DNA of 64,000 nucleotides, from the NCBI GenBank assembly GCA_023935145.1, contig CM043705.1, positions 18,856,501 to 18,920,500 on the forward strand, given 5' to 3'. This document shows, in pieces, positions 44,301 through 54,837 of this stretch; positions within the stretch are counted from its first letter, which is position 1; each line of letters starts with the position of its first letter. A program made the translations under genes and the position numbers. Source of the DNA: Bretschneidera sinensis. Taxonomy: Eukaryota > Streptophyta > Magnoliopsida > Brassicales > Akaniaceae. A model generated the notes under the pieces. It was not told the DNA's origin, ran no database searches, and worked only from the letters and a program-made list of their open reading frames with translations.

Positions 44301-46072
44301 TTTGATGGGACATGATTTTGTCTGTTTGAGATTGTTATCATGATAATGTCCATTTTAAGTTTTACGGTAGAGAACTAAACTTGTTATCATGATAATGTCC
44401 ACTTCCGGACAGTTTCTGAAGATTAATAATGCTAATATATCTCTGTTTAGGTTTTTGAATGAGTTTATGGGGTAATGATTTCATTTGATTAGCTTCAAAA
44501 GGCCTTTGGCATTGCTCTTTCTTGTGAAGATCTTTTATATCATTCAGTTCTTTTTTTTTTTTTTACTTTATGTTTTATGTTGAATTGCAGGTTTTAACAA
44601 TTTGATTGTATTTTATAAATACCTTTGGTTTTGGTTGTGTAATTTGATTGTAAGGTTTTAAGATTTGATGGTGTTTTATGTTTTTATCATTTTGTAGTCC
44701 TCTTATTGTTAATTTCACATGTATTCATTTTTTTTCTTCATAACATTAATAATTTCATATCGAACTAGAATGCATTTAGTTTTTCTTAGAAAGGTATTAC
44801 TTCTACTAGGTCATTTTCCACTTTGCTTGATAGTAGAATTTAGGCAATGACATTGATTTTTTTTTTTTATTCTAATGAGCTTTTAAACTTGTGGCGGGAT
44901 CTTCTGAACAATTATGAGTTAGTTTGGTTTGCAATGACTAAAACTCTAAATGAAGTTTGAGAGTGATTGATGGACTAAGTGCTTGAATTTTGTTGGTAGT
45001 ACTTGTTTAAATAGTATTAAGAAAACCCTTATGTTTTCAGCACTGTGTATGAAGTTTAACATGAGTTGTAAAAGAGGGATGTGCAAACAAAGAAGACAAT
45101 GAGAGTGGTGCAAAAAATGGGAGTGGTGCAACAGGTGGGATAAGTGATTTCTTTGGTGATGATGCAAACAGTGGGGAAAATGGGAGAGGTGCAACCGATG
45201 GAGTGGTGGTGCTGAGAGAGGTGCATTTTTGGGGTGGTGTTGTTGGAAGTGGGTTAGGAGTTAGTGCTACAGGAGGTGCAAGAAATGTTGCATATGGTTT
45301 GAAACATTTATCACCATGTTCCCCACTTAAAACTTCTTTTGAAAACCATTATGCTTAGAATACCATGGTTTTGAAACATTTCCCTTTCCCATCCCTTTAT
45401 ATTTCTGGTTGACTACTGATTGAATGAAAGCAGTTAAAATTGGTTGTGAATTGGCTACATTGTTTGGATTGTATATTCGTTTTTTTTTTGTAGGAGGTTT
45501 TATAGAAAAATAGGGGAAATTCTGCCCGTTTTTCTATAAAATATGATAAGCACCTTTTGTTTTATATAAATTTCGCTGTAATTAGCTACTAAATATTCGG
45601 AAGAGTTTAATCTTTATTGTTTCCTAATTGTAGGTGACAGTTGAAGCTCGTATTGCTGAACTTGTTGCAGCTTCAAGATCCTCTGATGCTAGCAATACAA
45701 AATAAAGTCTTCACCGAGCTTATGGGTGAAGAGAGTTTCGGTCGTGTCCGAGGTCAGGGTTTTGGAGTTATATCCTCTGCTGTGTTTGGATTTTCAGCTC
45801 AAATGAGGAATGAAATGGGAGACCATGGGACTTATGCTGAAAAGATAAATAGTCTAAGAGAACAAATGGAAGAAACCAATCAACAGCATACGCATCAGAT
45901 TGAACAGTATGCACATCATATTGAATAGCAGTCGCATCAGATTGAACAGCAGTCGCATCATATTCAAGAAATTATAGCTAAGCACGATGATCAAATGAAC
46001 AGTATGCAATCCCAAATGGATGAGCTGAAGTCTTTACTACAACAATTGGTTAGTAGAGGACCTCAAAATTGA
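41316..46072 (+). pseudogene. TnpA-type CACTA protein (Transposase_24-like)
   Basis: Exon 1 (41316-41478) encodes a His/Asp-rich N-terminus. Intron 41479-41568 is followed by exon 41569-41813 (LSSWLGKIAKRGNLCPLNYTDW), a 141-nt intron, exon 41955 to about 42160 (GKKWRDYRYVLKRDY, DQWKQLVNYW), then 42255-42345 (HTSGSKSFARRRDD) and 42430-42536 (HKRKDETFIDDAS). These match the Transposase_24 arrangement. After a 3.1-kb gap the C-terminus resumes at 45634 (FGRVRGQGFG) and ends in a coiled coil with repeated HQIEQ units. TnpA would bind the subterminal repeats. A stop in exon 3, one in the coiled coil (45926) and a shift near 45700 break it. Exon borders are inferred. Confidence 0.8.
42537..45633. 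other. 3.1-kb intron or insertion within TnpA
   Basis: The left edge is GT (GTAAATTC) and the right edge is AG (TTGTAG), so it may be a very long intron. It is T-rich. The part from about 43540 to 43900 reads like a 5'-leader intron of a host gene. A 97-codon plus frame without ATG (about 45065-45357) encodes a Gly/Asn/Ser-rich segment with repeated NGSGA-like units. The origin is unknown; captured host DNA is possible. Confidence 0.5.
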
Positions 46073-46309
46073 TGTCAAGTGTGATGGTAACTATTATTGT
46101 TTTTTTTGGTACATGAGATGACTTTTGTACTAAGTACAAGAATTTTTATGGATGATGGTATATTTTATATATTGAAGAACATTTTGAAATTTTGTGGTAC
46201 ATTTTATATATTGAAGAACATTTTAAATTTTATGGTACATTCTATTTATTGAAGGGTTCATTTTATGGTATAATATTAAACCAAAATAATGTGAGAAAGT
46301 ACAATTAAA

Positions 46310-46540
46310 GCACTTATATATCTAAGTGCCGATATATTTTGGAAAAGGACCGAAAGGTATATTGCCAGTATAAGCGCCGCAATAATATACTGGCACTTAC
46401 AAGCGCCGCAAAAATAGGCACATTGCGTAAGCGCCAGTATTTGCGCTTCGACACCACACACACCGGCGCTTGCGAAAAGCGCCGAAAATGCATATTCCGG
46501 CACTTTAAAGCGCTGAAATATGCAAAAAAAGCGTCGGTGA
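46310..46540. repeat. 3' subterminal palindromic repeat block
   Basis: GCGCCGCAATA, GGCACTTACAAGCGCC, GGCGCTTGCGAAAAGCGCC and related motifs repeat here in the same style as at 34486-34855. This defines the right part of the CACTA element. Confidence 0.85.
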
Positions 46541-46555
46541 TAACCTCTTACCTCT

Positions 46556-48059
46556 TAATTTAACAATTAATTCTAGCACAATTAAAATATTGGAAGCTTA
46601 AGCAGATATTGTACATGAATTAAAGGAGTTGGGGATAAAGAGATTAAACACAACCACTTATAATGATTTGGCAATATCGAGACGATCTTTGATGCTACGT
46701 CCACTCATCTCCAAGACCCCTTGGAGGTTCCACCATAATCTCCAAATTAAAACATACAAAAGGTTTTACAAGTTCACCCCTAAGTTGTTGTTTCACAAGC
46801 TTACAATAAACTCAATGTTTTCCCACTTTGACACCAAACTTAACGAAGGTTTTCACATACTCACCCTAAACCAGGTCTGAGTGTTTTCTTTGGTTCCAAC
46901 TCCAACATTCGTTGAGGTTTTCCTTGGGATACTCAATAACCCATTAAAAAGTGTTTTTCGAGATAACACTTAAAACCCACGAGTTTCCTTAAATGAAAAG
47001 TCTAACTCTTAAATGATTGGCTATGCAAACCCTTAAGGAAATTAATGCTTTGAGAGTGACTCAAAAAAATCTCCCTTAAAATGAGTGATTTATAAATAAA
47101 TACTTTATAAGTAGAGAGACAAGAGTAAATGCTCAACTCAATGAAAGAAATATTATTTTGAAATTTTTTATTGCCCAAAGTTTTTCAAGTGTTCAAGGGT
47201 GTTTCTTTAATATCTGGACATTAAATATTTATGGCCCAATGTTTGACTAGACATTTTGAGATAAGAACTAGCCTTTTGAGTGTTCATATAATACTATTTT
47301 CCTGCTTCTAACAGAAATTGAATTATTGTGGTTGGATTTTTCAAAGGTGGACATGCACAAGTATTCACATCGATGCAAGGAGGGCTATGAGTTTTTAAGA
47401 CTGTCAAAAAATGATTAGAAGCTATTGTTTTTATATTTCGACTCAAGTGGCTGTTCGTGTTGCTGTATTTACGATTTATTTGCCTTATCTTTTTGGTTAA
47501 AAGAACTAATGCATGAAAATGAGCAACATTGAGCTTATGCATTTAAATAAGTGGCTCTCTAACCTTAGATGAGTCCTAAGAGCTTCCTATACTTCAGCTT
47601 AATGAAGATCCAAATCTTTAATTGGTGAGCTTTAGGATTGAAGTCTTTGTGAGATGGATCATCCTCTTCTTCTTCTGTTGTGCGTGACTTTACAAATGAT
47701 GATCATTCTCATCCTTTTTCATCTTGTGAAACACCTTTGTGTTTATGCTTTTAGCTCTACTTGTAAGAAGACTTTAGATGAAGCTCTTTTTCTTCTTCTA
47801 ACCTTTTTTTCTTTGTTACTTTAATTGTACTCTTGGCTTGCATCGAGGATTGATTAGATTGCTTTATCTTTTCTAATACTATGGTACATCTTGTTAATCA
47901 ATAGTTAGATAAAACCTGAAACACTTGAGCATATTGTTAGAGCCATAATAAAGGTTTTGTTATTATCAAAACAAATAGGATAAATGACACAAGGTCAACA
48001 TGTTACAAATAGCATGAATCCTAGTTTACAAACCTATAATCCCTATTTCGATCTCACGT
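46556..48059. other. Degenerate repeat-like sequence, no gene
   Basis: No coding domain is seen. The end near 47950-48000 (GTTATTATCAAAACAAAT ... GACACAAGGTCAACA) resembles the terminal part of some copia LTRs, so part of this may be an old LTR. The assignment is weak. Confidence 0.35.
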
Positions 48060-48305
48060 GCGAAGTGTGTGGGATTTTGTAGGGAATTTTACCTTTTTCA
48101 TTAGTCCAAGTGCTGGTGTTTATGTTTCCTGTCAAAGTATAAAGAATGTTGGCAGCTCCGTTAGTTTCTTGACAAACAGGGACTCAATTGAGTCAATTTT
48201 GAAACATCAGGAAAAGAATTCGCAAAATTTTGAGCGTCAAGGACTCGATTGAATTTCAAGTCAAACCTCAAGGATCAAAATAGTATTTTAGCTAGAATAT
48301 TATTA
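48060..48305 (+). repeat. Right member of the inverted repeat pair around the CACTA element
   Basis: It pairs with 33866-34090 in inverted orientation. See that entry for shared phrases. Confidence 0.65.
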
Positions 48306-48357
48306 TTCGAAAATGATTATGCTGGTAGAACTACTGTCATGTGTACTAGTACTATTT

Positions 48358-48545
48358 GCCATTGATGTTTAGGTTGAGTGGTAAAAATACCAAGACTAGG
48401 GTATTGAGATCTTGTGATCTCAAGTTCGATTCCCATTTGGTATTGAGATCTTGTGACCAAATGCAAATTATTTGTTTGATTTATACATTTGGTCATTTTT
48501 CCCACTTTAAGTGGGTTATGGTAGTATTGTGAGCTTTTATATAAG
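48358..48545 (+). mobile_element. SINE-like tRNA-derived unit
   Basis: TAGGTTGAGTGG (about 48370) resembles a pol III A box, and AAGTTCGATTCCC (48422-48434) is a good B box about 50 nt later. An 18-bp direct repeat, GGTATTGAGATCTTGTGA, flanks the B box (48400 and 48439). There is no clear poly-A tail, so the call is moderate. Confidence 0.4.
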
Positions 48546-49077
48546 ATGTAACAGTACTGTGGATTTATACTATAATTAAATTAATCATTGTATTTGTATA
48601 TAGTATCACTTCAATAAAAAAATATGTTTAATAGTGCTATTAAATCAAGTTGAACAGACCACATAATTATTTTTATGGTGAATAGAGATTAGAGACTGAC
48701 TTCATATTGAAATAAAAGTAATACATAACAAATAGAAACTAGAGACTGAGTTCATCTTAAAATAAAACAAGGTGCATACTATGGTGACTCACTTAAAAGT
48801 GATGTATCATATCTCACTATTATATTTTAAGATAAAACAACATATTTGGTGGTAAGAAAACTCACATTAAGTGGTAAAGATAATACATTTGGTTTTGGAG
48901 ATTTGCTTTAAAAGCAAAAGGGACAGTCGAGGGTGGTTAGTGAATAGTTGACTCTCATATTAAAGAGAAATTTTTGACAATCGACTGTGGTATAGAACAA
49001 TCGATTGTCATTCCGATACTTAACTCCAATTTGTCTAGAAGCCTAATACAGTCAATTGTGATTAGTGGATAATCGAC
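48546..49077. other. Spacer with ACAATCGACTGT-type repeats
   Basis: No gene. Between 48915 and 49077 five variants of ACAATCGACTGT occur in alternating orientation (GACAGTCGAG, GACAATCGACTGTGG, AACAATCGATTGTC, CAGTCAATTGTG, ATAATCGACTGT). They stop exactly at the start of the next LTR. Confidence 0.55.
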
Positions 49078-50970
49078 TGTAATACTGGTGTTCTTAAAGT
49101 AAGGGTAAAGAAGTAATTTGATAGATATTGTATGGAATTAAATAATATATACATGAAAGATTTACTATTGATTTGAAATAATTTTTTAAAAAAATGATAT
49201 TGACAATTTTATTGGAAACAGCTAGAAGAACTAAAATTATTAAATTGGAAGTTTGAAATTAAATAATTTTGAACAAAAATGTGAAATAAAATTAAGAAAA
49301 ATATTTCAAAAAAAAAGTGAAGAGGCAGGGATAAGTTCACGACCATGTGAACTTCAGGTGAGAAGTTTAAATATAATAATTAAATAATAAATAATTGATT
49401 AAAATAATATAATAAAAAAAGTGAAGCGGCATGGATAAGTTCACGACTATGTGAACTTTAGGTGAGAAGTTTAAGTATAATAATTAAATAATAAATAATT
49501 GATTAAAATACGTATAAAAAAACATGCTTTAAATTCTATGAAGCCGTTAGAGACTTCGGTTTCACGCCACAATAGTTTCTTCACTTGGTTTTTCTTTCCT
49601 TCTTCAATTCTATTTCTCCCTAGCAAAGGTTCTTACATAAATTTCTCCAATAATTTAGATATTGCAATTATTCAACTTCAATAGCAAGATTTCATAATAT
49701 TTGAGGTAAATTTTCAATAAGACTCATAACTAAATAATTATATTGATTGAATTAAGTTATGAAATAGTAAGATTTATGAAAGTTTATGATTAGGTGTTGG
49801 TGATAAGCAATCTCAAGAAATTGCTAAAAAGAGCAGGAAAGGCAAAGAGGTAATCCACGGGTAGCATTAAGTGCTATGTGGTGAGTTAGGTTTACTTTTA
49901 GTAATTGAGACTAATAACAATATGAATTTATGATATTTGAATGAATTGTCAATTTATAATGATTAGATGATGTATTTTCAGTTATATATGATGATTGATT
50001 GATTTATTGATTAGAGATTAAATAATATGTTGAAAATTAATTATATAAGAATTTATATTTTAAAAATAATGGATTAATGAAAAATATGCTGAGAAGTTAT
50101 ATGAAATTTCTGAAAATATGATTAAAAAAATGTTATGAGATATAATGAGAAAATTTAATAAATATGATAAGAATAATAACTTTTAGAAAGAACTAGATAG
50201 TTAAATTGAATGCTTTGATATATGCTTGCTTGCATGTTATATTTGTTTTAAATATTTATTATTAATGATTGAGATGCCAAAGAATCAGTTTTGAGTTTTA
50301 AATTATTGATAGATATACGAGTCTCATAATGAGACAATTTTGATGATAGATAAATAGAAATGATGGCATAATAAAGAATTATATTATTGATTGTTTTTAT
50401 GATGTGAACTTTATGATGATATTGAATTGGAAATATTAAATTGATAAAATATATGAGATATATGTATTGAAAGAGGATAGCCTGATAATTTATTTATTAA
50501 GAGAAATTGATAAATGATTGAATTAGAATGTGAGAAGAGATGGATGGTTAATTATGCTGATTTAACAATGAGTGAATATAACTAGAAGTATACAAATCTA
50601 GTACTTCTAATAAATTTAATTCACTGAGCTTGTGAAGCTCACTACTCATTGTTAAATAATTTCAGGTAGCAGGCATGACAGTTTGTGAGATGAGATTCAG
50701 ACTGAGTTGTTATCTGTAAGTCTCGTGGTCCACATCCTTAGACTAATGGAAGAAAAAAAATTGTAAATATTCATGCATAATATGTTGTATATATTGTTTT
50801 AGTTAGGATTTTAATAATGTAACTTCCCTGTTGAGGGTTGAGGATTTATGTATGTATATATTTTCAATCGATATATGTTTTTATATTGTTGCATATATGT
50901 GTCGTGCTGGAATTTCAAAATGTGACTACATCGTCTCGAGAGTGGCCAACCCGGGATGATTCGTTATAAT
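49078..50970 (+). repeat. 5' LTR of Tekay/Del copy A (about 1.9 kb)
   Basis: The start TGTAATACTGGTGTTCTTAAAG is set by homology with the LTR start of copy B (TGTAATACCCTGTTCTTAAAG). The end lies just before the primer site. An internal GAGCTTGTGAAGCTCACT segment (50628-50645) and TTCAGGTAGCAG are shared with the solo LTR at 34940-36953. Confidence 0.8.
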
Positions 50971-50972
50971 TT

Positions 50973-50984
50973 TGGTATCAGAGC
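50973..50984 (+). other. Primer-binding site, initiator tRNA-Met type
   Basis: TGGTATCAGAGC is the standard primer site complementary to the 3' end of plant initiator tRNA-Met. It follows the LTR by about two bases. Confidence 0.9.
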
Positions 50985-51055
50985 ATTAGGTTTTATGATT
51001 TTGCAGACAACATAAAAATTTAAAGAGGTGGAAGATTTAAATAAACTACATTTTA

Positions 51056-52470
51056 ATGCAGAGTTTGAGGATGAAGCGTGAACGTTCTAGAGCTAGAGCT
51101 AGAGTTCTGAATCAGAGAGGACGTGGTAAACCCCAAATATTTAGAGGAGCTGAAGCGGAGGGGGAGGTCGAGTCTGTGGTTCATGCAAGGGAACAAGTTG
51201 CTAGTATAGTTGGTACTAATAATGGTGGGAGAGAATATGATATTAGGAGGGATGAGCTGTGTGAAGTTCTTGATCATACTATAGAGAGAATGAATACAGA
51301 AGAAGAAAAGACTGATAATTTACAGAGAAGATTATAGGAAAGGGGTTGAACAGAATTTGATGTGGTGAGACAAGAGGCTTATGAGGGAGATGGTGTGTTT
51401 GTACATGAGATGTAAGAGGATTGTTTTGTGAGATTTATTAAATTTAAACCCTAGTCTTTTAGAGGATTTGTAAATCCTATTGAAGCTGAGTTGTGAATTA
51501 AACATGTTGAGGAATATTTTGAAGTCTTACTAGTGATAGATAGACAGAAGATTACTTTTACTTCATTTAAGCTGGAATGTGAGGCTTCTCAATGGTGGGA
51601 GGATATTCTGCCTAGATTAAGTACATAGGTAGATCAACCCTTAACTTAGCGTAAGTTTAAGGATGTGTTTTTTGCGAAGTATTTTCTAGATACGTTTCGA
51701 CCATAGCAAGAGAGAGATTTTATTCATTTAAGGCAAAATACTATATATGTGGCTGAGTATGATAGTAGATTTATAGCCATATCGAGGTTTTTACCTGAGT
51801 TAGTAAATACGAAGGAGAGGAAATGTAATAGATTTTTAGACGGGTTACACTATGAAATTAGAACTAAACTCTCTTATATGGGTATTGAGAATTATGCTAT
51901 AATGGTGGATAAAGCATTACATATTGAGAAGGATGTGATGGAGTTTAGAGGTAGGAAGGATTAGCTGAAGAGGTCTAGATTTGAAGGACCCAGATGTGGT
52001 AGTAGTATGAGTGTGCAAGGTAGGAGACCACCCCAAAAGGGGCGTTCCTTGTCACAGGGAACTGTAATACAGAGTTAGAGGCAAACATAATCTGTTGCTT
52101 CTGTAGCTCAGAATAATATTGGTGGGACCCCTAGATTTAGGAAACAGGCTATGAGAACTGGAAGTTATGGTAGAAGAGTAAGTATGCTACCAAAGAGATG
52201 TGGTAATCTGATGTATGATCGAGAGACAAGAGTTTTCTATAGATGTAATCAAACATGGCATTTATCTCGAAATTGTCTTACTCTGATGTTCTTTTATGTG
52301 GTGAGGGATGACATATTAGTGTAGATTGTCCAGTGGGAAAATCTGTCGAGATAAGTGTTAGAGGTTTTGGGAGAAAACAGGTGGAGAGAGGTGGTTGATC
52401 AGGGAGTATGCAGGGCAGAGGAAAAAGATCAGTAGCTGAGAGAGGACGTGGTGGTCAATTATAGCTTAGA
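51056..52470 (+). pseudogene. gag: gag of Tekay/Del copy A
   Basis: The N-terminus is Arg-rich from 51056. The capsid-type part is readable in pieces: ECEASQWWEDILP near 51580 and VAEYDSRFIAISRFLPELV near 51750. A poor zinc knuckle (FYRCNQTWHLSRNC, about 52236-52275) follows. More than eight stops interrupt it. Confidence 0.75.
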
Positions 52471-52488
52471 GATGGCAAAGTCTATGCA

Positions 52489-52884
52489 TTGACCCAAATT
52501 GAGGCACAAGCCACTTCTGATATTGTTATAGGTATGGTATCTATTCTTGATAAACTTGCTAGGTTATTGATTGATCTTGGAGCAACCTATTCTTTTGCAT
52601 CCAGTGTGTATATGAAATGTATTGATGCTTGTGTTAGTTCTTTAATGCATGTTGTTATTGTTGAGGTTCCTACTGGGGATAGGATTATTATCAAGACAAT
52701 TTATCGGGGTTGTGTGATTAGTATGGCTGATAGAGAATTTAAATTTGATTTGTTGTCTTTAAATATGACAGATTTTGATTTGATTCTAGGGATGAATTGG
52801 TTATCTGCATATCATGCTTGGGTAGATTGTTTTAGGAATAATGTGGTGTTCAGGATACCAAGACAATATGAGTTTAATTTTTAA
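52489..52884 (+). pseudogene. Aspartic protease of Tekay/Del copy A, catalytic motif altered
   Basis: The 131-codon frame matches the chromovirus protease: LIDLGATYSFAS, then a FDLILGMNWL end. The catalytic triad normally reads DSG or DTG; here it is DLG (near 52570), which should abolish activity. The frame is otherwise open, in contrast to the gag before it. Confidence 0.85.
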
Positions 52885-52941
52885 GGAGAATGTAAGATAT
52901 TTGCCAACTGCCTTATTGCTGCCTGGACTACTAGTAGATGG

Positions 52942-54420
52942 TTGAAGAAGGGTTGTGAGGGGTATTTGACATATGTGGTCGATTCTAGAATAGAAATTGG
53001 GAAGTTAGAAGAAATCTTAGTAATTAAAGATTTTTCTGATGTGTTCCCTGGGAAGTTGTCTGGTTTGCCTCCCAACAGGGAGATTGAGTTTTCTATTGAG
53101 GTGATTTCAGGATCAGCACCCATATCTATAAAACCTTATAGAATGGCATCAGTTAAGTTGAGAGAATTGGAAGTTCAACTTCAGGAATTGCTAGATAAAT
53201 AATTTATTCGACCTAGTATGTCGCCTTAGGGAGCCTATGTGTTGTTTGCGAAGAAGAATGATAGAACAATAAGGTTGTGTATTGATTATAGACAGTTGAA
53301 TAAGATCACCATCAAGAATAAATATCATTTTCCCAGGAAATATGATTTATTTGAGCAGTTATAGGGGGCTAGAGTGTTTTCTAAGATAGACTTGAGTACG
53401 GATTATCATCAGTTGAGAATAAAGGAGGGACGACGTGCCTAAGACTACTTTTAGCACACGTTATGGCCATTATAAGTTCCTTGTGATGCCATTTGGGTTG
53501 ACTAATGCTCCAGCAGCATTTATGGATCTAATGAATCTGGTGTTTAAACCATTCTTGGATAGATTTGTGATTGTATTTATTGATGATATTCTGGTATATT
53601 CCAAGAATGAAGAGGAGCATGGGCAACATTTAGAGATAGTGTTGGAAATTATAAGGAGAGATAAATTGTATGCCAAATTCTCTAAGTGTGAGTTTTGGTT
53701 AAGTGAAATATATTTCTTGGGGCATGTTGTGTCAAGAGATGGTATAGTAGCTAACCCACATAAAGTAGAAGCAGTGTTGAATTGGGAAAGACACACTAGT
53801 GTGATTGAAATTATAAGTTTTTTGGGGTTGGCTGGTTATTATAGGAGGTTTATCCAAGATTTTTCTATTTTTGCTGGACCATTGACCAGATTGACTAGGA
53901 AGGAAGAGAAGTTTATGTGGTAAGAAGAATGTGAGAAGAGTTTCCAGCTGTTGAAAGAGAAATTGACTAGTGCTCTAGTATTAATGCTTCCTTATGGTGA
54001 TGAAGGATTTGTGGTATATGGTGATGCATCGCATCAGGGGTTGGGATGTGTGTTGATGCAATATAGGAGAGTTATAGCCTATACTTCAAGGTAATTGAAG
54101 AACCGTGAGAGAAATTACTTGACCCATGATTTAGAATTGGCAACTATAGTTTTTGCTTTGAAGATTTGGAGACATCATCTGTATGAAGCCACTTGTAAAA
54201 TTTTTACTGATCATAAAAGTTTTAACACATTTACCTACCCATAAAGAGTTGAATTTGTGGCAGAGGAGGTGGATGGAATTGATTAGTGACTATGACTATA
54301 CAATTTATTATCATCCAATGAAGGCTAATGTAGTAGCTGATGCATTGAGTAGAAAGTCTAGAGGGAGATTAACTGCTATTAGGAATCATGATACTAGCTT
54401 GATGATAGAAGTAAAAATAT
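52942..54420 (+). pseudogene. Reverse transcriptase and RNase H of Tekay/Del copy A
   Basis: RT motifs include FPGKLSGLPPNREIEF upstream, [32 protein letters not shown] and catalytic [10 protein letters not shown] (near 53577-53606). The RNase H starts after 53920 ([35 protein letters not shown]) and ends with [14 protein letters not shown] (54329-54364). Stops at 53202, 53229 and 53921 and a shift near 53435 break it. Confidence 0.85.
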
Positions 54421-54737
54421 GAGAATGTAGTTGAATATCAGTGGTAGAGGAGTATTGATGGCAAATATGTTGGTACAATCTTTTATTATTGATCGCTTGT
54501 TATAGATGCAGATTAAAGATGAAGGAATATAGAAGATCAAACAGGAAGTATTGAGTAGGAAGCTGACTGAGTTTAGAATTAGAGAAGATGGTATAGTGGT
54601 ATTTGGACATAGAGTTTGTGTTCTCAATGATGTTGAGATAAGAAAGGAGATACTAAGAGAGGCTCATGATTCTGTGTTTTCTATGTACCTGGGTAATAAT
54701 AAAATGTACAGGGGGTTGAGACAGATTCTTTTTTATT

Positions 54738-54837
54738 ATTATATTAATAGTAAATCTTTCATGTATATATTATTTTAATTCCATGTAAAATCTATCTAAT
54801 TACTTTTTTACCCTTACTTTAAGAACAGGGTATTACA
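54738..54837 (-). repeat. 3' LTR fragment of copy B (100 bp)
   Basis: It starts TGTAATACCCTG on minus at 54837, after the tract read AAGGTGGATAGAAT. It aligns with the first 95 bp of the LTR at 49078 with about ten differences, so copies A and B are not recent duplicates. Confidence 0.8.

Larger units (their letters stand above)
34471..46555 (+). mobile_element. CACTA (En/Spm-type) DNA transposon, about 12 kb, decayed
   Basis: The left end reads CATTACAAGAGAATTG, one base from the CACTACAAGA start usual in this superfamily, and is followed by a subterminal block of palindromic GGCGCTTTTAAGCGCC-type repeats. The right end has the same kind of block and a weak inverse match to the left tip. 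Between them, in plus orientation, are a TnpD-type transposase pseudogene and a TnpA-type pseudogene, the standard pair. A 2-kb LTR has inserted between the left end and TnpD. The exact right border and the 3-bp target duplication are unclear. Confidence 0.85.
49078..54730 (+). mobile_element. Tekay/Del-type Ty3 element, copy A, 3'-truncated
   Basis: It consists of a 5' LTR, a tRNA-Met type primer site, gag, protease, RT, RNase H and the start of integrase, all on plus. It breaks off in the integrase zinc finger at about 54727, where an inverted piece of a related element begins. Many stops occur throughout. Comparison with copy B, which has the chromodomain-region end, places it in the chromovirus Tekay/Del group. 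Confidence 0.88.

Noticed and set aside
50973..50984. tRNA-like TGGTATCAGAGC as part of a tRNA gene.
   Set aside because: It is only the 12-nt primer site after an LTR; no cloverleaf can be drawn around it.
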